Assembly: GCA_030285985.1 (NCBI GenBank)
Contig: CP127384.1
Location: 1,476,501-1,540,500 of the forward strand
Origin: Aquidulcibacter paucihalophilus
GTDB taxonomy: Bacteria; Pseudomonadota; Alphaproteobacteria; Caulobacterales; Caulobacteraceae
DNA: 64,000 nt
Reading direction: 5' to 3'
The number at the start of each line of letters is the position of its first letter. The stretch's first letter is position 1. The position numbers and the translations under genes are program-made. This document shows positions 44,539 through 53,667 of the stretch, piece by piece. The notes beneath the pieces were generated by a model, which worked only from the letters and a program-made list of their open reading frames with translations, did no database searches and was not told the DNA's origin.

Positions 44539-45831
44539 TCAGTGCGGTGCCGGAGCGTTGGCGTCGACGCTGTTCGACGCTGACGTCCGTGCACATACCA
44601 CCGCAAAGACGGTGAGCAGGGCATAGCCTGCCAGCGGTACATAGAAGACGGGGTTCATGGTCGACGATCCATCGGCGACCATGCCGCCAATCCACGGCAG
44701 TACCGCGCCACCCACGATCGCCGTGCACAGGAGGCCAGAGGTGGCCGACGGAGCCGCCGAGGACCGCTCCAGGGTCAGGGTGAAGATGGTGGGGAACATA
44801 ATGGAGTTAAACAGGCCGATGGCGATGGCCGCATAGGCCGCGGTCACGCCCGTCGTCTGGGTTACGGCGAAGCAGAGACCGCCGGCCATGACGGTGCATA
44901 TCGCCAGAAGAACACCGGGCTTGATGCGGGTCAGTAGCGCACTGCCGATCAGCCGCCCCACCATGGCCCCGCCCCAGTAAAAGCTGACCATTTTTCCGGC
45001 CTGCTCGAGCGGAATGTCGAGAATATTGGGACTGTTGAGGAAATTGGTCAGCAGGGCGCCGATCGTCACTTCAGATCCGACATAGAGGAAGATGGCGGCC
45101 GCACCGAACAGGGCCCATTTCGAGCTGAAGGCCTTGAGCGGCGAGGATATTTCGACCTTGGATCCGGCCGCGGCGGCGTCGATCTTCCTGCGTGCCGTGA
45201 AGATGAAAACGGCGATGAAGGCGAAGAAGCCGCCCAGGGCGAGGAAGGCGAAGTCGATGCTGCGGAGGGATTCCGCCCTTGTGACCTCTGTGACCACGGC
45301 ACCGGCCGCAAACACGCCGCCGGTGAGCAGCACGGACGAGCCGAGGAACGGTCCGAGTGTGGTGCCCAGCGAGTTGAAGAACTGGGAGAAGTTGAGCCGG
45401 GCGTGCGACCCCGTCGCAGTCCCCAGGCCCGCGACCAAGGGGTTGGCGGCCACCTGCAGCAGGGTGACGCCAGAGGCGATGACGAACAACGCCAGCAATA
45501 CGCCCGGATACCAGTCGAGGATGGTGGCCACCGGAACGATCAGGCAGCCGCCCACAATGGTCGCCAGGGCGGCGATGACCGCGCGGCTGTAGCCCAGCCT
45601 TGATAGCACTCCCGCAGCCGGCACCGAGACAACCGCATAGGCGATGAACCAGGCAGAGGCGGCCAGGGTCGTCTCGGTATAGGTCAGCTCGAAGACCCGC
45701 TGGGTCGCGGCCATCAGGGGGTCGATGAGGGAGGTCGCAAAGCCCCAGGCGAAAAACAGGGTGGTGACATAGGCGAAGGCCGTGCCTGTTCCCTGGGCGA
45801 CCCGTGCAGACTGCGGAGCGGTTTCGGTCAT
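44539..45831 (-). CDS. FucP/GluP-type MFS sugar permease, paralogue 2
   Basis: 430 aa. AFAYVTTLFFAWGFATSLID, LLQVAANPLVAGLGTAT and SHARLNFSQFFNSLGTTLGP identify the fucose/glucose/galactose:H+ symporter branch. It closely resembles the permease at 14789, so each glucan locus has its own. The operator at 45890 lies 58 bases before the start. A 100-bp relic of a gene of this kind is present at 19.8 kb. Confidence 0.92.
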   Translation of the reverse strand: MTETAPQSARVAQGTGTAFAYVTTLFFAWGFATSLIDPLMAATQRVFELTYTETTLAASAWFIAYAVVSVPAAGVLSRLGYSRAVIAALATIVGGCLIVPVATILDWYPGVLLALFVIASGVTLLQVAANPLVAGLGTATGSHARLNFSQFFNSLGTTLGPFLGSSVLLTGGVFAAGAVVTEVTRAESLRSIDFAFLALGGFFAFIAVFIFTARRKIDAAAAGSKVEISSPLKAFSSKWALFGAAAIFLYVGSEVTIGALLTNFLNSPNILDIPLEQAGKMVSFYWGGAMVGRLIGSALLTRIKPGVLLAICTVMAGGLCFAVTQTTGVTAAYAAIAIGLFNSIMFPTIFTLTLERSSAAPSATSGLLCTAIVGGAVLPWIGGMVADGSSTMNPVFYVPLAGYALLTVFAVVCARTSASNSVDANAPAPH

Positions 45832-45889
45832 TGTCTTCCCTCAAGGCAATGGAGCACCCGCAGGTGGATCCGGCAGACGTCGCATTGTT

Positions 45890-45905
45890 ATGACAGCGCT
45901 GTCAT
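45890..45905. promoter_or_regulatory. LacI-type operator, class 2, perfect 16 bp
   Basis: ATGACAGCGCTGTCAT is a perfect palindrome 58 bases upstream of the permease start. No gene reads rightward from it. Confidence 0.87.
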
Positions 45906-46040
45906 TCTAGGCGCGCGCGATCTGGAATTGCAACAATCAGTCTGGGTTACCGCGGATGGTGCCCGTCACCCGACGCCCGATCACCAATGCAAAGCCTATG
46001 CTCGCCGGGAAGCTGTGTTGTGTGCGTTGGCTTCGCGTCT

Positions 46041-46115
46041 CCCGGCGGTTATCGAGGAAGCGCGTGGCGGTGCTGTCAGTCCGGCTACAACTCGTCTCCG
46101 CCCGGCGCCGGCTGG
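46041..46115. repeat. Interspersed repeat, copy 5
   Basis: Module A CCCGGCGGTTATCGAGGAAG, then CGCGTGGCGGTGCTGTCAGT, and module B CCGGCTACAACTCGTCTCC, in the same order and spacing as copy 2. It fills most of the space between the operator at 45890 and the end of the LysR gene at 46154, the seam between locus 2 and the peptide operon. Confidence 0.75.
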
Positions 46116-46153
46116 CCGGTCAGACCCCTTCGAAAGCCTGGTTTCCAGCGAGC

Positions 46154-47104
46154 CTATGAGCCGACCTGGGTATCTGCCTTCCGGGGGAAGAAATGATTGC
46201 TCTCCGCCCGTAGCACCGCAAGGAAGGCTTCCGCGAGCCGGTTACGTTCGGCACCGGCAGAGGTCGCAAAGCCATATTCGTGGCGGATGCCCGGCGTGAA
46301 ACGTCTCAGAACGGTGCCCTCACGCACATAGGCTGAAGCCAGGGTTTCATTGACGATGGCGACCCCGACGCCCCGTGCCGCAAGGGCGCAGGCCGAGGCG
46401 ATCGTGTGGGTCTCGACCTTCACCCGGGGTACCACGCCCGCATCGGCGAGCGCGGTCTCGACCTGCCCCCGAAACCTCTGGCCCTGGCCCAGCAGGATCA
46501 GGGGCACGCCGCGCAGATCGGCGGCGTCGATCGTTTCCTGATCCGCCAGGGGATGAGATCGTTCGAGCACACAGGCCGTCTCGCTTTCCAGAACGGTTTC
46601 GGCGTGCAGATCGGCCCGATTATGCGGCAGCTTCACAAAGCCGGCGTCGACCGCCCGGGATGCGATCATGGCCTTCGCGACCTCGACCCCGTGGGAGTCG
46701 ATCGACAGGTGGACTTGAGGATACCGGGCCAGAAACCGGGTAATCAGGTCCGGCAGAACCGCTTCGAGCAGGCTGGGTGGTGCCACCAGTCGCAGATGAC
46801 CGACGCGAAAGCTCGAGATGTCGCGGGCGAGGGACTGGACGCGCTCGACCGTATCGAGGGCTCTCTCGACCTCCTGATGCATCAGGAGACCGTCGGCTGT
46901 CAGAATCAGGCGCCCACGATCGCGGTGGAACAGTTCAAACCCGACATCGCTCTCCAGCTGCGCAAGAAGCCGGCTTGCCGCGGGCTGGCTCAGGCCGTGC
47001 TGGCGGGCCGCGGCGGTGACCGAACCCAGGCGGACTATCGCGCTGAAAATACTCAGCGCCCTGAGCCGAAGTGGATGGTGCGCCTGCTCCGTGGCGACGC
47101 TCAT
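46154..47104 (-). CDS. LysR-family transcriptional regulator
   Basis: 316 aa. Residues 12-70 form the LysR winged helix-turn-helix (LSIFSAIVRLGSVTAAARQH, then GLSQPAASRLLAQLE), the rest an effector-binding domain (HLRLVAPPSLLEAVLPDLI, VRAVDAGFVKLP-like, GVGVAIVNETLASAYV). It starts 3 bases after the S15-family hydrolase gene on the same strand and is therefore the last gene of the peptide operon. LysR genes usually lie divergent from their targets; the last position here suggests feedback on its own operon. Confidence 0.9.
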   Translation of the reverse strand: MSVATEQAHHPLRLRALSIFSAIVRLGSVTAAARQHGLSQPAASRLLAQLESDVGFELFHRDRGRLILTADGLLMHQEVERALDTVERVQSLARDISSFRVGHLRLVAPPSLLEAVLPDLITRFLARYPQVHLSIDSHGVEVAKAMIASRAVDAGFVKLPHNRADLHAETVLESETACVLERSHPLADQETIDAADLRGVPLILLGQGQRFRGQVETALADAGVVPRVKVETHTIASACALAARGVGVAIVNETLASAYVREGTVLRRFTPGIRHEYGFATSAGAERNRLAEAFLAVLRAESNHFFPRKADTQVGS

Positions 47105-47107
47105 CGC

Positions 47108-48979
47108 TCACTCATCACGGGCAGGCCGGACCGGAAGCAGGATCCGCGACGGCGTGTCCGGGCCGATATGCACCGTGCAGACCGCGAGGACCGGGTCGCT
47201 CGCCTCTCCCGCGGGAACACCGGTTCCGGGATTAACGTCGAAATGCGGGAAATTGCTCGAGGCGATGTCCAGTCGGATGCGGTGTCCTGCGGCAAACAGG
47301 TTCGCCGTAGGGAAAGCCCTGATCTCGACCTCATAAACTTCCCCCGGTCGCATAGGACGCACCGCGTCGAAGCCGTCCCGAAAGCGTAGGCGCAGAATGC
47401 CGTGGGTCAAGTTCAGGGCGAAGCCTTCGGGGTAGTCGGGGCTCGGCGGATAGACATCGACGAGTTTCACCGTCACGTCGGTGTCGACGGCCGTGCATGA
47501 CACCCACAGGTGGGCCACGATCGGACCGGTGATTTCGACCGCGTCCGGCAAGGGCCCGGTCTGGAATGTCACAACGTCGTCGCGGTCCGCCAGTGCCCGG
47601 CCCGGCAAGGTCGCGCCGAACAGCGCCTCTGTCTCGCGCTGGTCGAAGCCGCCCGCTTCCATCAGGGGCGCACCGGAGGCCACCGCTCCACCGATGGTCG
47701 GCACCGGTTCAAACGGGTCATGGTGCCAGTGGCATTGGCCTGGTGCCGCGACGGCGGTCGTAAGCCCGCCATCTGCCGACAGATGATAGGCGGTGGGAAG
47801 GGTTGCGCGCGGCGGCCAGTCGGCTTCCTCCACCCAACGCCCGCCGTGGTCCAGTCGGCCGCCTGCCGTTCGGCGTCCCGAGCCGCCGCCCATGACGAAA
47901 AGACGGACCGGTGCGCCCAGAGGCTCGACCGCCGGGCGGTCGCCCCGAAGATGCTTGTCGAACCACGCCAGCCGCAGGGCGACATAGTCCTCGGCCAATG
48001 CCCCATCGAGGGTGGCGTGCGGGCCGAAGTCCACGTCGCCTGCATGGCTGACCGAGCGCTGGCCATGGGTCCAGGGGCCCATCACCAGCCGCACGGGTCC
48101 AGTCTTCATCCGGCTGAGCGCAGAGAAGTTATCGGTCGCGGACAGGGCATAGGGGTCATACCAGCTGCTCATGAAGACCATGGGCACATCGCTGAACCGG
48201 TCGTAGTGGGCCGCGGCGCAAATGTCGGGCTGTTGCCAGAACGGACCGAAGGTCTCGCGCGACCAGAGACCGACGACGAAATCTTCGTACTCGGGCGCGC
48301 TCGTCAGGGGCGAGTGGCCGGCCCGCCAGGGGTTCACCCGGGCCCAGGCTCCGATGTCCTGTGCCTCCAGGGCCGTGCGACGGACCGGATCAGTCACGGT
48401 GGCGGGTGCGAGCAGGGCATGCCGATAGGCCCAGGTAAGCTGCTTCAGCTCGAAGGCTCCGCCTTGGCGAATGCCGCTGTGATAGCCGCTGGAGAAGCCC
48501 CCGGAATCCATGAAAAGGGCCGCCAGCGAAGGATGGCCGAGGGCCGCGACCGCAGCCTGGACATGCGCCGAGTAGGACAGTCCGGTCATGCCGATGCGAC
48601 CGTCGCACCAGGGCTGGTCCGCGAGCCAGGTCAGGGTGTCGAAGCCGTCTTCGGCCTCATTCAGATATTTGGAGAAGCGGCCCCCGGAACCATAACGGCC
48701 CCGACAATCCTGCAGGACATAGACATACCCGGCACGAGCGAACTGGGCCGCGATTTCGGGCTTTGACAAGGGCTCGAGTCGCGCACGGGTCCGGTCCGCA
48801 TGGCTGGTGCCGGTCTTGTTGTAGGGCGTTCGCTCCAGGATCACACTGCGGGGTCCGGATGGGCCCGCCGGCAGATAGATGTCGGTCGCCAGGCGGACGC
48901 CGTCACGCATCGGCACCATGACGTCGCGGACTACCGTTCCTGCGACCTCGGGATCTGCAGGGATCGCCGCGAGGGTCAC
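47108..48979 (-). CDS. S15/CocE-type hydrolase (Xaa-Pro dipeptidyl-peptidase family)
   Basis: 623 aa from a GTG that overlaps the stop of the transporter gene (GTGA). A longer frame up to 49318 lies over the transporter and is a shadow. The alpha/beta hydrolase begins with VMVPMRDGVRLATDIYLPAG and ERTPYNKTG; QDCRGRYGSGGRF and the nucleophile Ser in MTGLSYSAH follow. The C-terminal jelly-roll of the family is there (LWVSCTAVDTDVTVKLVDVYP, ASSNFPHFDVNPGTG). Members cleave Xaa-Pro peptides, cephalosporin esters or other acyl substrates. No signal peptide is seen, so it would act on imported substrate in the cytoplasm. Confidence 0.88.
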   Translation of the reverse strand: MTLAAIPADPEVAGTVVRDVMVPMRDGVRLATDIYLPAGPSGPRSVILERTPYNKTGTSHADRTRARLEPLSKPEIAAQFARAGYVYVLQDCRGRYGSGGRFSKYLNEAEDGFDTLTWLADQPWCDGRIGMTGLSYSAHVQAAVAALGHPSLAALFMDSGGFSSGYHSGIRQGGAFELKQLTWAYRHALLAPATVTDPVRRTALEAQDIGAWARVNPWRAGHSPLTSAPEYEDFVVGLWSRETFGPFWQQPDICAAAHYDRFSDVPMVFMSSWYDPYALSATDNFSALSRMKTGPVRLVMGPWTHGQRSVSHAGDVDFGPHATLDGALAEDYVALRLAWFDKHLRGDRPAVEPLGAPVRLFVMGGGSGRRTAGGRLDHGGRWVEEADWPPRATLPTAYHLSADGGLTTAVAAPGQCHWHHDPFEPVPTIGGAVASGAPLMEAGGFDQRETEALFGATLPGRALADRDDVVTFQTGPLPDAVEITGPIVAHLWVSCTAVDTDVTVKLVDVYPPSPDYPEGFALNLTHGILRLRFRDGFDAVRPMRPGEVYEVEIRAFPTANLFAAGHRIRLDIASSNFPHFDVNPGTGVPAGEASDPVLAVCTVHIGPDTPSRILLPVRPARDE

Positions 48980-50586
48980 GACGGCCCCACCTGGGACTGG
49001 ACGATCGCAGCGGGGGGGCTGTAGGTGGCCGGGGCCCCGGGGCCTACCGGCAGGGCCAGCGAGACCCAGGCTGTAACCAGGGCGATCCCCGCCAGGCCGA
49101 AGGCGACACTGTAGGGCAGCATCAGGGCTATCATCGACCCGATCCCGAAATCCCGCTGCCAACGTTGGCAGATGATGAGAACCAGCGGGAAATTGCTGGC
49201 CAGCGGGGTAACGATGTTGAAGATCGAGTCGCCCATCCGGTAGGCGGCCGTAGTCATCTCCGGCGATACGCCCAGAAGCATCAGCATCGGCACCACGACG
49301 GGTGCCATGGCGCTCCATTTGGCGGAGGCTGAACCGATGAGAAGGTCGAGCCCTGACGACATTCCGAGCAAGGAAACGAGCAGCAACGGCCTCGGCAGAT
49401 CCAGCCCCCTCAGGGCGTCGGCACCGTTGACCGCCAGTACCGGCCCGAGGTTCGACCAGGCGAAGAGGGCGACAAAATGGGCGGCAAAAAAGGCCAGCAC
49501 GATGTAGGGGGCCACATCGCGCATCCCCTCAGCCATCATCCTGATGAGAGTTCGATGCGACGGGATGGTGCCCGAGACCGCGCCATAGGCCCAGCCGCAT
49601 CCGAGAAAGAGTATCATGAAGGCCGCGACCAGTGACCCATAGAAGGGGGCAAGGCGTCTGGGGCCTTGCTCGGACATGTCGAGCAATGGGCCACCGCCCG
49701 GCCAAAGCACCAGGGCTGCGAAGACGGTGACGACGACCATGGCTACGACGCCCGCCCAGATCAGGCCCCGACGCTGAGCGCCAGAGAGGACGCCGAGCGC
49801 GTCCGCTTCCTCCACGCCGTCGGGGAAGCCTCCCGTCCAACGGCCGAGGCGGGGCTCGATGATGCGATCCGTCACATACCAGGCGATCGGTGTGAACAGG
49901 ACGCCGATCGCAAGGGTGAACCACCAGTTCCCCAGTGGATTGACGCCGTAGGCGGGATCGATCAGCTGCGCAGCAGGAGCTGTGATGCCCAGCATCAGAA
50001 GGTCGAACTGGCCAGGAATGATGTTGCCGGCAAAGGCCCCCGAGATCCCGGCATAGGCAATGGCCACGCCGGCCAGGGGGTGACGACCGGCCTTGGCGTA
50101 CACCAGGGCCGTGAGCGGGATCAGGACGACATAGGCCGCGTCCGCTGCATGGTGCGAAAACAGGCCGATGATGAAGACAGCAGGCGTGAGCAGCGGCGAA
50201 GGCAGCCGCCGAACCCCACCGCCGAGCAGGGCCGCGAACAGGCCGGAGCGTTCAGCCACGGCTGCCCCCAGCATCACGGTCAGCACAAGCCCGAGTGGAG
50301 GAAACCGTGTCAGGGTTTGGGGCATTTCGACGAGCAGGCGGGTGATGTTCTCGCCCGAGAGCAGGCTGACGGAGACGAGGCGCTCGCCGGTGATGGGGTT
50401 GGTCGCGCCCCAGCCGGCCGCAGCGGCGACAACCGACACCGCGACCAGTACCAGAATGCAGCCCGCGAGGATGAAGACCGGATCCGGCAGGGCATTGCCC
50501 AGGCGTTCGATCCGGTCGAGCCAGCCCCCCCGCCTTGGCGAGAGGGCTGGCCCGGAACCTGGGGCGGGGTCGGCGGCGTCCGTCAT
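48976..50586 (-). CDS. AbgT-family transporter
   Basis: 536 aa with many membrane segments. WLDRIERLGNALPDPVFILA at the N terminus, LSGENITRLLVEMPQTLTRF, FSHHAADAAYVVLIPL and the re-entrant SGLDLLIGSASAKWSAMAPV are characteristic of the AbgT family, known from E. coli AbgT (p-aminobenzoyl-glutamate uptake) and from sulfonamide exporters. Between a TBDR and a peptidase, import of a dipeptide-like or acylated amino acid compound is likely. It is coupled by GTGA to the hydrolase. Confidence 0.92.
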   Translation of the reverse strand: MTDAADPAPGSGPALSPRRGGWLDRIERLGNALPDPVFILAGCILVLVAVSVVAAAAGWGATNPITGERLVSVSLLSGENITRLLVEMPQTLTRFPPLGLVLTVMLGAAVAERSGLFAALLGGGVRRLPSPLLTPAVFIIGLFSHHAADAAYVVLIPLTALVYAKAGRHPLAGVAIAYAGISGAFAGNIIPGQFDLLMLGITAPAAQLIDPAYGVNPLGNWWFTLAIGVLFTPIAWYVTDRIIEPRLGRWTGGFPDGVEEADALGVLSGAQRRGLIWAGVVAMVVVTVFAALVLWPGGGPLLDMSEQGPRRLAPFYGSLVAAFMILFLGCGWAYGAVSGTIPSHRTLIRMMAEGMRDVAPYIVLAFFAAHFVALFAWSNLGPVLAVNGADALRGLDLPRPLLLVSLLGMSSGLDLLIGSASAKWSAMAPVVVPMLMLLGVSPEMTTAAYRMGDSIFNIVTPLASNFPLVLIICQRWQRDFGIGSMIALMLPYSVAFGLAGIALVTAWVSLALPVGPGAPATYSPPAAIVQSQVGPS

Positions 50587-50601
50587 GGTGACGACTGAAC
50601 C

Positions 50602-53481
50602 CTAGAACTGAAGTCCGACGCGAACATAGACGCTGCGACCGCGGGCGTCATAGGTGTAGATGTCGTAGTTGATCGGCGCATTGGCATAGGAGGCTGGTGG
50701 CTGTTCGTCGAACAGGTTGCTGACCCCGACCGTGACCGTGGCGTCGTACTGGTCGAACGAATAGCTGCCTTCCAGATCCTGATAGAAGATGGCGTCGGTC
50801 GTCGCGTCCTTCACTGTGTTCACGATGTCTGTGGTCTCGCCGATGTAGCGCCCTCTCCAGAGCGCCATCCACGGACCGTCGCTCCAGCGCAGTGAGCTCT
50901 GGCCCTTCCAGTGCGGATAGGTGGAGCGGGCGCGGTCGCCCTTGCCGGCGCGTTCGTCGAGGATGTCCGGCCCACCGGTGGGGTCGGGGCTTACGGTGGT
51001 GAATTCCTCCAGATAGGAGGTGTCGAGCACGGCAGCGAACCGACCGATGTCGGTCGTAAACTCATAGCGCAGCGTGGCGTCTATGCCCGACGTCCGGATC
51101 TCCGAAAGGTTCTGGGCACCTTGGGTCAAGCGCGTGACCGCACCGGTCGCCGGATCGCGCTCGACCAGATCGCAGAAGGTCCCGGCTCGGGCCGCGCAAA
51201 GGCCGAGAATCTGGGCTGCGGCCTGGGAGGCGATCGCGTCACTTATGGTGATGTCGTACCAATCGGTTGTCAGCGTCAGCCCGGGAATGGCGCTGGGCTG
51301 GAAGGCGAAGCCGGCACTGAAGGTATCCGCGGTCTCGGGCTCGAGCTGGGTGTTGCCTGAAGTCACTCCGGGAATCAGACCGTTCAGGTTGAAGTTGGCC
51401 TGGTTGTAGTTGGCCGGGATGCCGGCACAGCCCGGCAGGGTCGGCAGGGTCGGCCGGGCCGCCGCGCCGCCGTTGCAGGGGTCGATCGCCTGCACGCTGA
51501 CTTCGCGGCCGCCCTGGAACAGTTCAAGGATCGAGGGCGCGCGGAAGCCTTGCGAATAGGTCCCCCGGATCAGCAGGTCCTCGACCGGACGCCAGCCCAC
51601 GCCCGCCTTGAAGGTCGTGGCATCGCCGACGGTGTCATAGCTGGAGTAGCGCGCAGCCAGGCTGACATCGAGGCGGTGGGCCAGCAGCATGTCCGCGAAC
51701 ACCGGGATGGCCAGTTCGACGTAGCCCTCGTGCAGCGAATACTCGCCAACGGTCGGCACGCGGGTCTGGGCGGTCGTCGTCGTATAGAGGCTCGACAACA
51801 GCACAGGCGCCGAGTTCGCATAGACGTCAGGACGGTCTGTCGCCTTGTTTTTGCGGTACTCGTAGCCCGCCGCGACCGACAGGGGGCCGGCAGGAAGCTC
51901 GAACAGGTCGCCGGTGATATTGTAGGTCACGTCGAATATCTCGGTTGAGTTGAATTCCCGAGTGGTGAAGCGGATGTAGTCCGCCATTTCCGACGTCATT
52001 GGCCCGAACAGATTGATCGGTACACAACCGGCCGACACCAGGCAGTTGGCTGGGTTGCCAAGGCCCCGGAACAGGTTCTCGTAGTTGACCCCGTTCAGCG
52101 CCGAGGACTGGATCTCGTTCTTGGACCAGCTGGCGAAGGCGTCCCAGGACCAGTCGCGACCGATGGCATTGAATGTTCCCTCAAGGCCGGCGGCGAGACG
52201 GTAGGTTTCAACGTCCTGAATGTTGTCACGGTTGCCGAGGTCGGTCAGGACCTTGCGGACCCGCCAGGCTTGGGTTGAAGCGAACGTCAGGGCATTGGCG
52301 ATCGGCACGCCGTTTGCCGTGCCGAAAGGATTGAACGGATGGTTGTTGGCCAGTGAGAAGCCCCGGATCGTTCCCGAGGTCCCGCCGATGTCGAGCAGTA
52401 CCGGGGAGAAGAGCTGGTTTGACTGGCGTCGGTTGTAAAGGCCTTCCAGCTGGACCGAGACAGTGTCGGACAGCTGCGACCGGAACCGGCCGTAGACACC
52501 GTAGCGCTCGCTCGGTCCCGCCGAATAGATGCCTTGGGCCTGGGTATTGTAGAAGTCGGTCGGCAGGGCCGCGGTTCGGAAGCTGTCGTCGGCGAGGCTA
52601 CCGACGCCGTAGGTGCCAAGCCCCACCGCTGTTGCCGGCGTGGTGCTGGAGCCAAAGCCCGTAGCCGTTCCGAAGTAGGCATTGTTGGACAGCCCCGGCA
52701 GGACGAACAGCCCCCGGGGGCTGGTGCCGGGTGAAGTCAGGGGCACCAGGCTGAGCGTCGTCAGTTCCCGGTCGGAGGTCAGGATCGCGTCTTCACGGGC
52801 GTAGCTGGCGGACAGGATCACCGCGCTGCTGTTGAAGCGGCGTCCGAAATTGGCCGTGGCTGAGTACTGTTCGCCATCGCCCTCCGAGGTGATGCCGGTT
52901 CGGGACGACAGCCGCACCCCGTCAAAGTCCCGGATGGTCTGCACGTTGACGACGCCGGCGATCGCATCGGCTCCATAGATGGCAGAGGCACCGTCCTTCA
53001 GGACCTCAATGCCTTCGATCATGCCGAGCGGAATAGTGTTGAGATCGACAAAGTCGCGGAAGCCCCGCTGGCCAACGCCGTCGACCCACCGATGTCCGTC
53101 GACGAGGACGAGGACGCGGTTGCCACTGCCCTCGGCACCGCCGAGGTAGCGGAGGTTGATCGATGAGGCCCCGTAGGACGTGCCCTGGGTGCCGTTGCTG
53201 TTCAAACTGACGCCCGCCGACGGCAGGCGCTGGAGAAGGTCTCCGACCGAAACAGCGCCCGAGTTTCGGATGTCTTCGGCCGTGAGGGTCAGGAGGGGAC
53301 CGACCGCATCGGCGTCACGGCGCTGGATCCGCGAGCCGGTGACCACGACCTCGTCGATGGTTATGCCCGGTTCGGAGGCGTCCTGGGCCCACCCGGCCGA
53401 TGGCAGGGCCATCAGGCCGATTGCGAGGGCCGCGACGGCGCTGCCCGAGAGCCAGTCGGCCCTGCTGCGTGTATTGGTCAT
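50602..53481 (-). CDS. TonB-dependent receptor of the peptide operon
   Basis: 959 aa. Signal peptide (AVAALAIGLMALPSAGWAQ), TonB box-like ITIDEVVVTGSRIQRRDAD, plug (VGDLLQRLPSAGVSLNSNGT, NLRYLGGAEGSGNRVLVLVD, IEVLKDGASAIYGADAIAGV) and barrel with aromatic C terminus VYVRVGLQF. The GSRIQRRD plus LNSNGTQG plug type is common in receptors linked to peptidases. It is the first gene of the leftward operon, 15 bases before the transporter, and divergent from the CapA-like gene. The substrate is probably a peptide-like compound. Confidence 0.92.
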   Translation of the reverse strand: MTNTRSRADWLSGSAVAALAIGLMALPSAGWAQDASEPGITIDEVVVTGSRIQRRDADAVGPLLTLTAEDIRNSGAVSVGDLLQRLPSAGVSLNSNGTQGTSYGASSINLRYLGGAEGSGNRVLVLVDGHRWVDGVGQRGFRDFVDLNTIPLGMIEGIEVLKDGASAIYGADAIAGVVNVQTIRDFDGVRLSSRTGITSEGDGEQYSATANFGRRFNSSAVILSASYAREDAILTSDRELTTLSLVPLTSPGTSPRGLFVLPGLSNNAYFGTATGFGSSTTPATAVGLGTYGVGSLADDSFRTAALPTDFYNTQAQGIYSAGPSERYGVYGRFRSQLSDTVSVQLEGLYNRRQSNQLFSPVLLDIGGTSGTIRGFSLANNHPFNPFGTANGVPIANALTFASTQAWRVRKVLTDLGNRDNIQDVETYRLAAGLEGTFNAIGRDWSWDAFASWSKNEIQSSALNGVNYENLFRGLGNPANCLVSAGCVPINLFGPMTSEMADYIRFTTREFNSTEIFDVTYNITGDLFELPAGPLSVAAGYEYRKNKATDRPDVYANSAPVLLSSLYTTTTAQTRVPTVGEYSLHEGYVELAIPVFADMLLAHRLDVSLAARYSSYDTVGDATTFKAGVGWRPVEDLLIRGTYSQGFRAPSILELFQGGREVSVQAIDPCNGGAAARPTLPTLPGCAGIPANYNQANFNLNGLIPGVTSGNTQLEPETADTFSAGFAFQPSAIPGLTLTTDWYDITISDAIASQAAAQILGLCAARAGTFCDLVERDPATGAVTRLTQGAQNLSEIRTSGIDATLRYEFTTDIGRFAAVLDTSYLEEFTTVSPDPTGGPDILDERAGKGDRARSTYPHWKGQSSLRWSDGPWMALWRGRYIGETTDIVNTVKDATTDAIFYQDLEGSYSFDQYDATVTVGVSNLFDEQPPASYANAPINYDIYTYDARGRSVYVRVGLQF

Positions 53482-53667
53482 GGTTGATCGTCCCCGATGT
53501 CCGGCCGCCGGCGATCGCGCCCTGCGGCTCCCCTGAAGGAACAGTGGCAGGCGTTGTCATGGCTTCGCAACGGCATGGCTTCACCGTATCAGGCCATACG
53601 TCAGGCGCATGGTCTGGGCTTGTTCCGATTGATGTCAGTATGGTCCTGCCGGAGCAGGAGGCGCGAC

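Noticed and set aside
48980..49318. N-terminal extension of the S15-type hydrolase frame
   Set aside because: It overlaps the AbgT gene, has no family similarity, and the GTGA junction at 48979 gives a normal start.
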